A stretch of DNA of 64,000 nucleotides, taken from Shewanella kaireitica (lineage in GTDB: Bacteria > Pseudomonadota > Gammaproteobacteria > Enterobacterales > Shewanellaceae). Shown piece by piece: positions 8,463 to 17,906 of this stretch. Positions within the stretch are counted from its first letter, which is position 1. The number at the start of each line of letters is the position of its first letter. The notes beneath the pieces were generated by a model. The model saw only the letters and a program-made list of their open reading frames with translations. It searched no databases and was not told where the DNA came from. Both the position numbers and the translations under genes were made by a program. The stretch covers positions 248,001-312,000 of the forward strand of contig NZ_JAKIKQ010000002.1 in assembly GCF_023284045.1 (NCBI RefSeq). Reading direction: 5' to 3'.

Positions 8463-9626
8463 ATGAAAAACTCAATCAAAACACTTACCGTTGCCGTTGC
8501 TCTAGCTAGCACTATCGGAACCCTTTCTTTTGCAGCTGCTGCGAAGCAAGTGCCAGGAGAAGCGCTAGACTACTACGCACCAGATCGCACGGCACACCAA
8601 GTAGGCGCTGAAGTCGTTGACTTGTCAGGAAAAGGCCAAGAAGCACTGGCGCAGCAGCTCGCAACTCTACACCGCCTAACGCCTGAACAAACTGTATTGG
8701 ACATTGCAGTAAATGCAGTCGAAAACAACAAAGCCATTGCGCCAAAATATGCAGGGCTGATGCAGCGTCAAGCCGAAATAAAGGGCGTTGAAGTACATGA
8801 GCTTTATGCCGCAATTGCGCAAGCAGACTGGGATATTAATAAAAGCTTTGTTACTGCGGGCGATGATTTAGCCATACTCCAAGGTGCAGCACAGAGCATG
8901 CGAGGCTGTACCACACTTGCTTTTGCCGAAACTGGTATCGTAGCTCAAAATAATGATATGGATATCAATAACCTTTTAACGGCTGAAACTACCGTTATCA
9001 AAACTGACGAGCGTATATTCTTAGCAACCGATGGCGGCCACTTTCAAGGCATGGGTAAGCACGTTGCTGCAGTATTAAACTTTATGGGTGAACCAAGCGC
9101 GCCGTCAGCCACTATAGACACTAAAAACGTGGTCACCCCTGATGCAGTATTTGCAGCAATCACGGCATCAAAAAGTGTCGAAGACGCTTTCAATAAACTA
9201 AAAGATTACACCACTCCGGTAGCCATTAACTTCACAGTTGCCGACGATAAGGGTGACCATGGCGCAATAGAAATGACCACCAAAGGTACACGCTTAGTGC
9301 GCGGTGAATCAGGGATTGGTCACGGCAATCATACAGCCGAGATGCGAGAAACATTCTTAGAAGATAAAACTGAGCTTGAGGCCAATATGACATTTGCTGA
9401 TACCTTTGCCCGTGAAGATGCGGCAAATATGTTCATCAACTATGCCAAAGAGAGAACGGTTCGCGGGATGCAGTTTATCTTAGAACAAAAACCACTGAAT
9501 TTAACAAAATATGATTCAGACTTCGTCACTGTCGAGTCGATGGTATTTGACACTAAAGCGGGTTGTGCCTATGTGTCGGGCGACAACCCTAAATTTGGCG
9601 ATTACACCAAGGTTTGCTTTAACTAA
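8463..9626 (+). CDS. Secreted C45-type Ntn hydrolase (acyltransferase/amidase family)
   Basis: A 387-residue protein with a signal peptide (MKNSIKTLTVAVALASTIGT...). R147-G-C149-T-T is the expected self-cleavage site, with C149 the N-terminal nucleophile of the mature beta chain, and AQNNDMD (161-167) matches the GQNxD motif of the acyl-CoA:6-aminopenicillanate acyltransferase (C45) family. It should process itself and cleave or transfer an amide-linked acyl group; the substrate is unknown. The start at 8463 is preferred over 8421 because the signal peptide matches that of the serine hydrolase at 1698 and GAGG lies upstream. It is likely controlled by the LysR regulator at 698. Confidence 0.82.
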   Translation: MKNSIKTLTVAVALASTIGTLSFAAAAKQVPGEALDYYAPDRTAHQVGAEVVDLSGKGQEALAQQLATLHRLTPEQTVLDIAVNAVENNKAIAPKYAGLMQRQAEIKGVEVHELYAAIAQADWDINKSFVTAGDDLAILQGAAQSMRGCTTLAFAETGIVAQNNDMDINNLLTAETTVIKTDERIFLATDGGHFQGMGKHVAAVLNFMGEPSAPSATIDTKNVVTPDAVFAAITASKSVEDAFNKLKDYTTPVAINFTVADDKGDHGAIEMTTKGTRLVRGESGIGHGNHTAEMRETFLEDKTELEANMTFADTFAREDAANMFINYAKERTVRGMQFILEQKPLNLTKYDSDFVTVESMVFDTKAGCAYVSGDNPKFGDYTKVCFN

Positions 9627-9638
9627 AATCTCAAGTAA

Positions 9639-9686
9639 CCCTGGCAATTAAAAAGCTGACTATGGTTCCCTTTTTAGTTGCCAGGG
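9639..9686. other. Long hairpin after the C45-type hydrolase
   Basis: Arms of 17 nt (CCCTGGCAATTAAAAAG and CTTTTTAGTTGCCAGGG, one G-T pair) around a 14-nt loop. There is no U-tract after the arms on the plus strand, so it may act as an mRNA stabiliser or bidirectional terminator. I see no other feature in 9627-10026. Confidence 0.6.
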
Positions 9687-10026
9687 CGTTGGTAATTCTA
9701 CTCATTCCTACAAAATCCAAAGCTGCAATAAAACCTACTCATATCGACAAGTTGTGCTTGCCATTTTCTAGTCGCAAATTAAACAACTTCAATATGCATA
9801 AAACGCTCTCAGCCACAATCGATTAGCAGCTACACCAGCTTAAAATTTAACATAACCACCTACAACTTAAGCAAGTGCTTAACCAAGGTTAATTGTTATT
9901 CATCTTCTTGAATTGCATGTTTAAGCGGCGCATTCTGGAATTTCAAAGTTAGGCTTATTGAAGCCGAAATATAAAAGACTAGATGTAAAAGTTTGAATCA
10001 TCCCTTTAATGCAATGGAGTTAACTT

Positions 10027-10587
10027 ATGAGAAATTTACAACTGTTTAGTACAGCTTCTGTCGATCATCTATTATGGTCTAGCAAAGCAGAGACCGCTTA
10101 CTTAGACTCGCCTGCATTAGAGGTTTTTACCGATTTTGATGTTGCTCGTCCAATCGTAGTTGATGCGTCAACAAGTGCTGTTGAAACAGGCAAAATCATG
10201 GAAAACACTCATGCCTATATGCGCCTAGTTGTCGACAAGAATGACAAGTTTCTGGGGGTGATTACCATGCATGAATTGTCGGAGCTCAACATGTTACTCA
10301 CGGCAAAAAAGATGAACCATACTATTGATGAGCTGCTCGTTACAGATGTCATGGTCAGCCGAGAAAATCTGCAAGCTTTTGACTATGAGCAGATATCTAC
10401 GGCGAAAGTCAGCGACATTGTGCGTATTCTAAAAGAGAATAGCCTGCACCACATGCTGGTGATCGATCACCAACAACACCATATTCGCGGGCTAATTGCC
10501 GCCAGTGATCTTGCACGTAAACTGAGTATGCCGATTGAGATCCACCAGCGTCCCTCTTTCAGCCAAATATTTAGCAGTGCACATTAA
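10027..10587 (+). CDS. CBS-domain pair protein
   Basis: A 186-residue cytosolic protein made of two CBS motifs: about residues 35-95 (FDVARPIVVDASTSAVETGK...FLGVITMHEL) and 105-170 (VTDVMVSRENL...ILKENSLHHMLVIDHQ...IRGLIAASDLAR). Such pairs bind adenine nucleotides and sense energy state or ligands. No catalytic domain is attached and no partner gene is adjacent, so the target is unknown. A GGAG site lies 8-9 nt before the ATG. Confidence 0.85.
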   Translation: MRNLQLFSTASVDHLLWSSKAETAYLDSPALEVFTDFDVARPIVVDASTSAVETGKIMENTHAYMRLVVDKNDKFLGVITMHELSELNMLLTAKKMNHTIDELLVTDVMVSRENLQAFDYEQISTAKVSDIVRILKENSLHHMLVIDHQQHHIRGLIAASDLARKLSMPIEIHQRPSFSQIFSSAH

Positions 10588-10751
10588 GCTCAGTGCACCG
10601 ACCATCGCCGACTGACGCATTAAGTAATAAACTGAGACTGGCAAACGGAATAAGTAAAACCTAACCGTTTGCCCTCCTCTCACACCGAGCATGCTCACAA
10701 GTCATTTATGATGATATAAAAAATTCATCTCGTGGTTTCATTGCCACTTAG

Positions 10752-11322
10752 TCCGAAAAAACCATTAAAGACAATAAAGGCGGAGTGATCTGGGGTTTCG
10801 GCAAATTCAGTTTTATAGATAAAGACAAAGACAGCCAAACCATCAATCCCTCACTAGTCCGTCAAACAAAGCTAAACAATATAAATGCTTTATTCAAAGT
10901 CACTGACCGTATCTATCAAGTACGTGGTTTTGACCTTTCAGTGATGTCTTTTATTCATGGCGAAGATAGTTGGATAGTTATCGATCCGTTGCTCTCCTGA
11001 GGCTTCAGTTGCTGGGCTAAAGTTGCTAAAGGTAAATGTTGAGAACCTACCTATAACAGGGGTGATTTTTACCCACTCACATATTGACCACTTTGGCGGT
11101 TGTCACATCAAAAGCAGATATTGACGCGGGTTAGGTAAAACCACCTCTTCGGGTGACCCACAAATTATTAACCTAACCAGTATTGCTAACCATTCAGGTC
11201 AAAAGGTGGCCATAGATAGAGTAAACCTTGAAGTTCTGATGGCACAGGACTATGAAGCACCATCAGAATTCATGCTCTATTTTCCAAAATGCAAAACCAT
11301 GATGGGCGTCTATGATCTGTAA
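10752..11322 (+). pseudogene. Remnant of a SdsA/YjcS-type alkylsulfatase gene
   Basis: Reading in shifted frames gives typical alkyl/aryl sulfatase pieces: INPSLVRQTKLNNINALFKV and IYQVRGFDLS, a stop at 10998-11000, then ITGVIFTHSHIDHFGG (the metallo-beta-lactamase-fold zinc motif HxHxDH) near 11060-11100, and EAPSEFMLYFPK near 11260. The N-terminal signal peptide region, much of the middle and the whole C-terminal part are missing. The similarity stops where the repeat fragment at 11299 begins. Confidence 0.8.
11299..11316 (+). repeat. Fragment of the RAYT-associated REP-like repeat
   Basis: ATGATGGGCGTCTATGAT differs by one base from the core of the repeats at 47111 and 44301 (ATGATGGGTGTCTATGAT). 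It sits at the break point of the sulfatase pseudogene. Confidence 0.5.
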
Positions 11323-11336
11323 AAGCAACCACCGCA

Positions 11337-12176
11337 TTAAGTCGCTAAAAATGTCTTAGAAATAGATAACTTCAAATACAACTGCATAAACACCCACCGC
11401 CTTTTAACACTGAGCTTACCGGTTGGGTTTTTAATCAGGTGTTTTAAATAGTATTTTAGATATCTTCGTCTGCGAATAAGTTTATAGTAATCGCTAGGTA
11501 CTTTACCCGTTAATAAAAAAGAGCTAACCACCGTTGAAAGGATCCCCATATGATTTAACGCACGAGGTATACGATGTCCAACGCCGTATAGGTAAACATG
11601 AGTGATATCGCACGAAAACCGTTTTACATGGCTGACATCCACAGGGTAAAGAGGATCATAAATAATCGTCACAGGGCAACAACAAGTCGTTGCATCATTA
11701 TAGAAGCCATTATCCCACTCTTCATGCTTGGATGATGAACGACTTTTTGGCTCCCATGGTGCAATTTTGTTGCTAAATGTACTTTGCGGCATTAACAGCA
11801 AACAAGTATCTAGCTTTAAGCCGTTAGCAAAAAGGGCAGATGCAAAGCCACCAAGACTAATGCCATAACCTATTTTGGTGCTGAATATATCGAGTGATTC
11901 GGCTAGCTCTTTGATGAAATTAACAAACCCTTCCGAGCGATAATAAGTATTCTCTTTGTGTATAAAAGAGATAACGTTGTAGCCTAGTTTATCTATAAAG
12001 CTAAATGTAGCAATAGTGTCATTCCACTGTTCAAATTTATCAGTGCTTATGCCACTACTCATGGCTTCAAACGTAATAATAAGGGGCTTATTGGTATCGA
12101 CGATATGGTATTGCATATAAACAGAATCGCATACAACTTGCGTGACTTTTTCATTAAATATCAAGTTTTTGGGCAA
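11337..12176 (-). CDS. Alpha/beta hydrolase-fold protein of unknown substrate
   Basis: A 279-residue protein with a GxSxG-type nucleophile elbow, G-I-S-L-G-G (around residue 104), and a plausible late catalytic His in YGVGHRIPRALNH. No signal peptide; the C-terminus is very basic (RRRRYLKYYLKHLIK). The frame begins with a TTG at 12176 behind GAAGAG, two codons after a stop; the next in-frame ATG is at codon 21, so the start is uncertain. It is AT-rich and isolated between a pseudogene and an empty gap, which hints at acquisition. Confidence 0.65.
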   Translation of the reverse strand: MPKNLIFNEKVTQVVCDSVYMQYHIVDTNKPLIITFEAMSSGISTDKFEQWNDTIATFSFIDKLGYNVISFIHKENTYYRSEGFVNFIKELAESLDIFSTKIGYGISLGGFASALFANGLKLDTCLLLMPQSTFSNKIAPWEPKSRSSSKHEEWDNGFYNDATTCCCPVTIIYDPLYPVDVSHVKRFSCDITHVYLYGVGHRIPRALNHMGILSTVVSSFLLTGKVPSDYYKLIRRRRYLKYYLKHLIKNPTGKLSVKRRWVFMQLYLKLSISKTFLAT

Positions 12177-12604
12177 GTATTACACTCTTCATTATGACCA
12201 CTGATAACGAGGGCTCATCCTGAATCCCTTACTAAATTTATCGATTAAATATTAAGGTAAAATTAAGATATCGATAATTTCGCGGAGTATAAAGCCAGCC
12301 CTCATGCCAATTCAACACATAGCAATGCACAGGCCTCTCTTTTGTGAAGCAGCTCACAACCTTAGAGACTTAGTAGATAGAACCTATTTTCTATCTGCGT
12401 AATCGATAGAGCTCTATTTAGGAAATATAAAAACGACACTTTCAGTAACACTAGCAAGCCCTAGCCCAACATAAGTCTTCACTCGATATACATTGATTCA
12501 CTAAAGTAGCTTGGCTTTTGGTTGCTTTATCATTGTTCACCATAGAGAATAGCAACTAGATTGAGTAGTTTATTCAGTAGTATAGATATAGGAGTGCTTG
12601 AGAG
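12177..12604. other. Intergenic region without recognised feature
   Basis: AT-rich gap between divergent genes. I find no open frame with a ribosome binding site, no convincing hairpin and no repeat. It must hold the promoters of both neighbours. Confidence 0.5.
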
Positions 12605-13048
12605 ATGATGACAAAATGGGCGACACGATTTTTACAAATGGCCGAACTCGTTGCATCTTGGAGTAAGGATCCCTCTACTCAAGTGGGCGCAGTGATCACC
12701 GAGAATAACCGCATTGTGTCTTTAGGTTTCAATGGTTACCCACATGGAGTCTCCGATAGCGCCGAAACCGACAACCGCGAGATGAAATTGCTCAAAACGT
12801 TGCATGCAGAAGAGAACGCCATACTCTATGCCAAACGCGATCTTAGTGGTTGTGAGATCTGGGTGACCCATTTCCCCTGCCCTAACTGCGCAGCCAAGAT
12901 CATCCAAACAGGACTAAGCACTGTGCACAGTCCTCAACCAAGCCAAGACTTCCTGTCTCGCTGGGGTGAAAAGATTAAAATAAGCCAAGATATGTTCGAC
13001 CAAGCTGGCGTTACCGTTGACTGGATGCAGGTAGAAGAAAATAAGTAA
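12605..13048 (+). CDS. dCMP deaminase-type cytidine deaminase
   Basis: A 147-residue zinc-dependent deaminase with the signature H67-A-E69 and P91-C92-PN-C95. The N-terminal ASWSKDPSTQVGAVI stretch is typical of the dCMP deaminase (ComEB) group. It would convert dCMP to dUMP for thymidylate synthesis; a related nucleotide cannot be excluded. GGAG lies 10 nt before the ATG. Single gene, convergent with the TonB receptor across a shared terminator. Confidence 0.9.
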   Translation: MMTKWATRFLQMAELVASWSKDPSTQVGAVITENNRIVSLGFNGYPHGVSDSAETDNREMKLLKTLHAEENAILYAKRDLSGCEIWVTHFPCPNCAAKIIQTGLSTVHSPQPSQDFLSRWGEKIKISQDMFDQAGVTVDWMQVEENK

Positions 13049-13071
13049 AATATCATTATTAGTTTAACCAT

Positions 13072-13099
13072 AAAAAAGGCCACATCAGTGGCCTTTTTT
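13072..13099. terminator. Bidirectional terminator
   Basis: AAAAAAGGCCAC-ATCA-GTGGCCTTTTTT, a perfect hairpin with A- and T-runs on both sides, between the convergent dCMP deaminase and TonB receptor genes. Confidence 0.9.
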
Positions 13100-13112
13100 A
13101 TGTCACGAGCAA

Positions 13113-15431
13113 CTAAAACGAGTAAGCAACACTCACTCTTATATCTCGACCGGCAGCCGCAACACCATCGCCCATATAAGGTTTGTAGTACTGGTTGGTA
13201 ATGTTTTTTACCGTTAAGTAGGCTTCCCAATTATCTAACGCGCCGGACTCTCCGCTAAAGGCAACATAGAGATCCTGTACGAAATAGGCATCTGTTGGTT
13301 GATCAGTCCTGAAGCTACTTTCCGCAGGCATCTCATCTTCTGATTTACTGTCATACCACTTGCCTCGCCAGGCAAACATTAAGTCGTTTGTTAGGTAATA
13401 ACCAAGCTTCAAGCCAATATTAGTTGGTGCGAGATCGGCTAAATACTCATCTTCGCCGGTAGAGTCTTTCAAGCTACCATCATGTTTACCTGTAATGTAC
13501 GACGCATCTAAATCTGCAAACAGGTTTTGATATCGGTAGTTAACGACTAAATCGGCCCCTTTATTATAATATCCCTCAAGATTGGTGTTATAGCCTTGAG
13601 CTTGTTCTACTGAGTTCACTCCTGAGCGTTTCGCGATATCACCTTCACCCTTATGGTAGTACATGGTGATCTGTGTCGATAGGGTATCGTCATCAGCAAA
13701 CAAACCATTATTAACCTGAGTCATCCCAAGCTTATAAGCTTGTAATCGCTCCAAGTCTAAATCACGACTTGATGTAATTGCTTTACTCGCCTTGGCATAC
13801 TGTACCGTGTAAATATCATCAATAACCGGAGCCTGTAATGTATAGGCGTAATCAAAGTAAAATTGAGTCTGCTGGCTCAATTCATAGTGGACTCCTAAGC
13901 GGGGTGAAAGGCCAGAGTGTGAAACTGCCGAGTAATCATGTCCGGCTGAAATATCATTATAATCAGCAGCTAAGTTTTCTTTACCTTCACTGCGGATGTA
14001 ATCGTACCTAAGCGAAGGTTTCACTGATAACTGATCGCTTATTTGGTAGTTGAACTCAGCATAAGCGCTAGATGTTTGTTGTTTACCACTAGGTTGATAA
14101 TAAGGCGTGTATAAACCAAAATTTTTGGCTTCTTTCTTTTCATAAGTTTTGTTGTACACCAAGGAGTCACGGTCTGAACTTAGATATTGAACTCCTAACA
14201 GCAGGCTATTATCGCCAAACCAGCTGGTATTATTGATATCGACAAATGAACGTTTGTAATCAAGCCAAGATTCATGACCAAAATTGCCCACAGAGACATA
14301 CATTTTTTCCCATGCTATGTCTGGACGTACCCAATGCCGCTGGTTATCACTGGTTGACACGACTAGTTGAGTATCTATCCAGTCATTATTGGGCGTATAG
14401 CGGTAATTTAATGAGTAGTTGGTATCTTTATAGGTATTATGAGCCGTCGTTGCAAACAGCGCAGTTTCATAATCACCATACTTCTTAATATTGTAATCAC
14501 TAATTGTCGGCATTTGCCCCCGGCGGTTTGCCCAAGGTTTTTGTCCTTCATCTTTATAATCAGTCATCGACAAAGACATCAAATGGTCGCCATAATCAAA
14601 ATCCACTTTAGCTAATAAGCTGTTTTGACGGTAGCCAGAGTAGCGCAGTTTAGCTTCATCACCAGTATCTAGCTCAACCGGCTCCCCCTCCTGTGCAATA
14701 TTATCGCCCCATATACCATTGCCCAACGTTGTATCATTTGCATCTCGATAGGTGTAATTAACAATGGCAGATAGGTGACGATTAAATTGCCCATATACAC
14801 TGATTAAGCTGCGCTTCTCGTCATTATTGTCGCTGTAACCCCCTTTAAGACGAGCGCCAAAATGCTCTCCAGCATCTAAAAAGTCTTCAGCGCTCTTGCT
14901 AGTAACATACATGGAACCACCAAAACCACCATTACCAGAACGAACATCATGGGCACCTTTTATCACCTGGATCTGTTTAATCAAGTCAGGATCGACAAAA
15001 AACGAACCATAACGATATTGCTCAAAACCTAGAGGTGCATTGTCTAAATACAGATTGAGGTCTTCTTCATCACCAAAGCCCCAAACATTGATGCGCTCCC
15101 CGCCTACACGTGTGCCGCCGTCAATATTTATACCTGGCAGTTGATCAACCAATTCTGCAAACTGTGTTGACTGCTGCTCTTCAACCTCTTTCATGGTAAT
15201 AACAGCAGTGCCAGGAGGCGCTAGCTTTAGTCCACGACGATAAGCTCTGCCTGTAACCTCAATGACCTCAATGGCTTCAACTTTTGGTTCGCCTAACACC
15301 TTATTTTGAGCATCTATAACTGCCTGTTCATGCTGAATCACTGGTTCCACTTCTGTTTGTGCATAAACATGGGACTGTATGGAAAGTGCTAAAAATGATA
15401 ATGAAAACAATTTTATAGAGCGTGATATCAC
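13113..15431 (-). CDS. TonB-dependent outer membrane receptor
   Basis: About 772 residues: signal peptide (ISRSIKLFSLSFLALSIQSHVYA), a TonB-box-like EVIEVTG, plug domain (STQFAELVDQLPGINIDGG, IKQIQVIKGAHDVRSGNGG) and a 22-strand-type barrel ending in VAYSF with terminal Phe. It imports a siderophore, heme or other large ligand. The frame is open to a TTG at 15485, but a -10-like TATACT at 15467-15472 and a Fur box at 15490-15506 put the transcript start downstream of it. I therefore prefer the GTG at 15431, which gives a normal signal peptide. Expected to be iron-repressed. Confidence 0.88.
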   Translation of the reverse strand: MISRSIKLFSLSFLALSIQSHVYAQTEVEPVIQHEQAVIDAQNKVLGEPKVEAIEVIEVTGRAYRRGLKLAPPGTAVITMKEVEEQQSTQFAELVDQLPGINIDGGTRVGGERINVWGFGDEEDLNLYLDNAPLGFEQYRYGSFFVDPDLIKQIQVIKGAHDVRSGNGGFGGSMYVTSKSAEDFLDAGEHFGARLKGGYSDNNDEKRSLISVYGQFNRHLSAIVNYTYRDANDTTLGNGIWGDNIAQEGEPVELDTGDEAKLRYSGYRQNSLLAKVDFDYGDHLMSLSMTDYKDEGQKPWANRRGQMPTISDYNIKKYGDYETALFATTAHNTYKDTNYSLNYRYTPNNDWIDTQLVVSTSDNQRHWVRPDIAWEKMYVSVGNFGHESWLDYKRSFVDINNTSWFGDNSLLLGVQYLSSDRDSLVYNKTYEKKEAKNFGLYTPYYQPSGKQQTSSAYAEFNYQISDQLSVKPSLRYDYIRSEGKENLAADYNDISAGHDYSAVSHSGLSPRLGVHYELSQQTQFYFDYAYTLQAPVIDDIYTVQYAKASKAITSSRDLDLERLQAYKLGMTQVNNGLFADDDTLSTQITMYYHKGEGDIAKRSGVNSVEQAQGYNTNLEGYYNKGADLVVNYRYQNLFADLDASYITGKHDGSLKDSTGEDEYLADLAPTNIGLKLGYYLTNDLMFAWRGKWYDSKSEDEMPAESSFRTDQPTDAYFVQDLYVAFSGESGALDNWEAYLTVKNITNQYYKPYMGDGVAAAGRDIRVSVAYSF

Positions 15432-15489
15432 CGGATGTATTCTCAAGGATAAGAAAAGATGGCGGCGAGTATAAAGAAAAAACAACTAA

Positions 15490-15506
15490 GTGATAATAAT
15501 TATCAC
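15490..15506 (-). promoter_or_regulatory. Fur box
   Basis: GTGATAATAATTATCAC, a perfect 8-1-8 palindrome close to the Fur consensus, upstream of the TonB receptor and overlapping its probable -35 region. Confidence 0.8.
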
Positions 15507-15710
15507 TCATAATTTACATATGAAAATAGACTGTTACAAATGGAGCTTAACTAGCCTGCAAAAATTACAATAATGATTCAAAGTTAAAGATTGTAAGCTC
15601 AAATCAGGCAGACAGACGAGCATGGAGAAAACAAATATAGAGTACGAATTTAATCGCTGTGTGGGTGCAAATGTTCGTTTGTCTAATAGTGATTAGGTAA
15701 AAGATGAACT

Positions 15711-15757
15711 AAAACTGCAACTAATCTTAATAACTTGAAGATTAGCTGCAGTTTTAT
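15711..15757 (-). terminator. Terminator behind the SDR gene
   Basis: AAACTGCA and ACTAATCTT pair with AAGATTAG and CTGCAGTTT, giving a long stem just after the SDR stop, with T-rich ends on both strands. The rest of 15507-15778 shows no gene. Confidence 0.7.
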
Positions 15758-15778
15758 TTGGTTAGTTTTATCTAGCGA

Positions 15779-16444
15779 CTACCAAGGTAAAACCTGACCA
15801 TTTGAATGCCTAAAGACCCCAGATTGGCTCATATCAAGCTGCTCGATTAAACCAACAATGCGGCTAGCGGATTCATTAGCAGAGATATCTCCACCATGAT
15901 TGACCATGTCCGTTTGTACATAACCTGGATGATAAATTCCCACTGCCACCTCTTTAGGGGCTAAGTCATGGCTCAATGACATTGATGCTGCATTTAACGC
16001 CGCTTTCGACATCCGATAACCGTAACGACCACCGGAAGTATTGTCTTCGATAGATCCCATTCTCGAGGTTATCATCGCGACTTTAGCCCCTCGAGTTAAG
16101 TGATTTTGTAACGCTGCAACCACACGCAATGGCGCCACAGCATTAACTTCAAACTGAGCACGAATGGTATCAAGATTGAGATTAGTTAAGCTCTCATCGC
16201 GCAATATGCCAGCATTGCAGATAAGTAGATCGATATTGGTATTCGCTAAAGCTTGCTTCATATTAGCAATCCCCGCGTCCGTCGCCACATCAATATCGGT
16301 CACTACGTTTACATTTAATGCAGCTAACTCAGCAGAAGAGTGGCGACATAAAGCGAAAACATTTTGACCTAGAGCACAATAAAGAGTGGCTAGCGCCAAA
16401 CCAATACCACGATTAGCACCTGTAATAACAACTGTTTGAGACAT
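15779..16444 (-). CDS. Short-chain dehydrogenase/reductase (C-factor-like)
   Basis: A 221-residue Rossmann enzyme: TGANRGIG (8-15) for NAD(P), NAG (77-79), catalytic S127 and the Y143-RMS-K147 pair, then HPGYVQTDM. The short length and the sequence type resemble the CsgA/C-factor group of SDRs. The substrate is unknown. It follows the YdjM-like gene on the same strand with a 62-nt gap and may be co-transcribed. Confidence 0.88.
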   Translation of the reverse strand: MSQTVVITGANRGIGLALATLYCALGQNVFALCRHSSAELAALNVNVVTDIDVATDAGIANMKQALANTNIDLLICNAGILRDESLTNLNLDTIRAQFEVNAVAPLRVVAALQNHLTRGAKVAMITSRMGSIEDNTSGGRYGYRMSKAALNAASMSLSHDLAPKEVAVGIYHPGYVQTDMVNHGGDISANESASRIVGLIEQLDMSQSGVFRHSNGQVLPW

Positions 16445-16506
16445 ATCTACTCCAAATTTAAGAAATCACAAAACGGAAAACACCGCGAAATTAACACTAA
16501 TGAACA

Positions 16507-17535
16507 TTACATATTCGCGCACGGTGAGCTACACAGACCGAGGCTAGCATTGATCGTTTGATCACCAAGCGCCCTATCACGTAATAACTTTAACTCACCT
16601 TGAATACTGGGTTGCGGTAAACGTGCTGGCACTTGGAGCCTCCATTCACCGCTGCCATCTTGACTGCCAAATTGAAATTTAAAAGCCAGATTACCAAACA
16701 TGCCTAAGCGTAGATCAGTCACAATCAATTGCTTATTAAGTTGCTCATAACGGACAAAATCATCGGTGAAATCGCGCAATGCCACCAGCTGCTCAGGCTG
16801 AGTGACTAACGGCCATTCGCCGCGAGATTGAGAGATAAACTCAATATCAGGATGACTATCGAGCACCGATGCTAAGCCTTCCCAATAATGCTCTCCATCT
16901 AATGCAACAACACGCCAAAGTAAGGTGTTAAACGGTGTGGGCGCAATAAACACCTTTTCGGTGCTGAATCCACGCAGCTCGAGACTTGCATATGCTCTTT
17001 CTTCTACTATCTGCTTAGCGATTAAACTCCAGCTTAAATAAGCGCTAGAAACCACGAGCGCTATCAAACAATAACGACTGAGTGACGCTTTACGAGCCCA
17101 CCCAATAGCTATTGCGATAAGTAAAGGCAAGGTATAGAGCGGGTCAATAATAAAAACACTCGATAAAGAGTAGTAGCCGTGGAGCGGCCATAATAACTGC
17201 GTGCCATAACTGGTAAAAGTATCCAATAAAGGATGCGTGACTAAACAAAGAAGAACCAGCAACCACAATCGAGAAAAGGACCAGTCAGGGAGAGGTTTAA
17301 AGCGTTGGAACAGGCCAGCAACAAGTAAGGAAAACGGCAGTAAGATCAATATTGAGTGGCTAAAGCCACGGTGCTTTACCGTATTGCTGATATCATCGCC
17401 ATAATCGATAAAGACATCCAAATCAGGCAAAGTGCCAAGCAAAGCACCTGCTAACAATACCTTGGCATTACAACGCCTGCCCGCAATTGCACCTGCAACT
17501 GTTGCGCCTAAAGCCGCTTGAGTAATCGAGTCCAC
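16507..17535 (-). CDS. YdjM-like inner-membrane metal-dependent hydrolase (DUF457)
   Basis: A 342-residue membrane protein starting MDSITQAALGATVAGAIAGR, with GTLPDLDVFIDY and KHRGFSHSI (the conserved Asp and His motifs of the family), about four transmembrane stretches in the first 160 residues and a soluble C-terminal part. The family is called membrane-bound metal-dependent hydrolase (E. coli YdjM is LexA-regulated), but the reaction is not established. No LexA box was seen here. Confidence 0.85.
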   Translation of the reverse strand: MDSITQAALGATVAGAIAGRRCNAKVLLAGALLGTLPDLDVFIDYGDDISNTVKHRGFSHSILILLPFSLLVAGLFQRFKPLPDWSFSRLWLLVLLCLVTHPLLDTFTSYGTQLLWPLHGYYSLSSVFIIDPLYTLPLLIAIAIGWARKASLSRYCLIALVVSSAYLSWSLIAKQIVEERAYASLELRGFSTEKVFIAPTPFNTLLWRVVALDGEHYWEGLASVLDSHPDIEFISQSRGEWPLVTQPEQLVALRDFTDDFVRYEQLNKQLIVTDLRLGMFGNLAFKFQFGSQDGSGEWRLQVPARLPQPSIQGELKLLRDRALGDQTINASLGLCSSPCANM

Positions 17536-17852
17536 AAAATCTCTCTAAAGTTAGTTCAGTTAGCGGTCAAGCCACCAACAATGAGTGCGCTACAGACTAA
17601 CCTTATAATACTTTGATTAACAACCGTGATATTGACTCAAAACATTTCTTGTAGAGCCCTCAACTGCAATTAATTAACTTAACAGCCTAAAACTTACCAT
17701 AACAAAGCAAGGTATTTATCGCCGTTCTAGCTGTAGATTCATGATTCAGTGGGAGTTAAAGGATTTTAATCACGCCTTTGATTACCACTAATGGTCACCC
17801 CCTTGGTAAAATCAATAACACCGAGTAAAGCCCATCGCCGCAGCTCCCCCAT

Positions 17853-17882
17853 AAAAAAGCCAGAAGGGCTTCCTTCTGGCTC
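17853..17882 (-). terminator. Terminator of the LPMO gene
   Basis: AGCCAGAAGG and CCTTCTGGCT arms with a short loop, with a T-run on the minus strand (17853-17858). The remainder of 17536-17906 has no recognisable feature. Confidence 0.88.
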
Positions 17883-17906
17883 ACATCACATAGCATGCTA
17901 GTTGGC

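Noticed and set aside
10640..10673. Terminator of the CBS-domain gene
   Set aside because: GGCAAACGG and CCGTTTGCC form a hairpin, but no U-tract follows, so the function cannot be claimed.
15432..15485. N-terminal extension of the TonB receptor from a TTG at 15485
   Set aside because: The predicted -10 lies inside it and a normal signal peptide begins only at the GTG at 15431.
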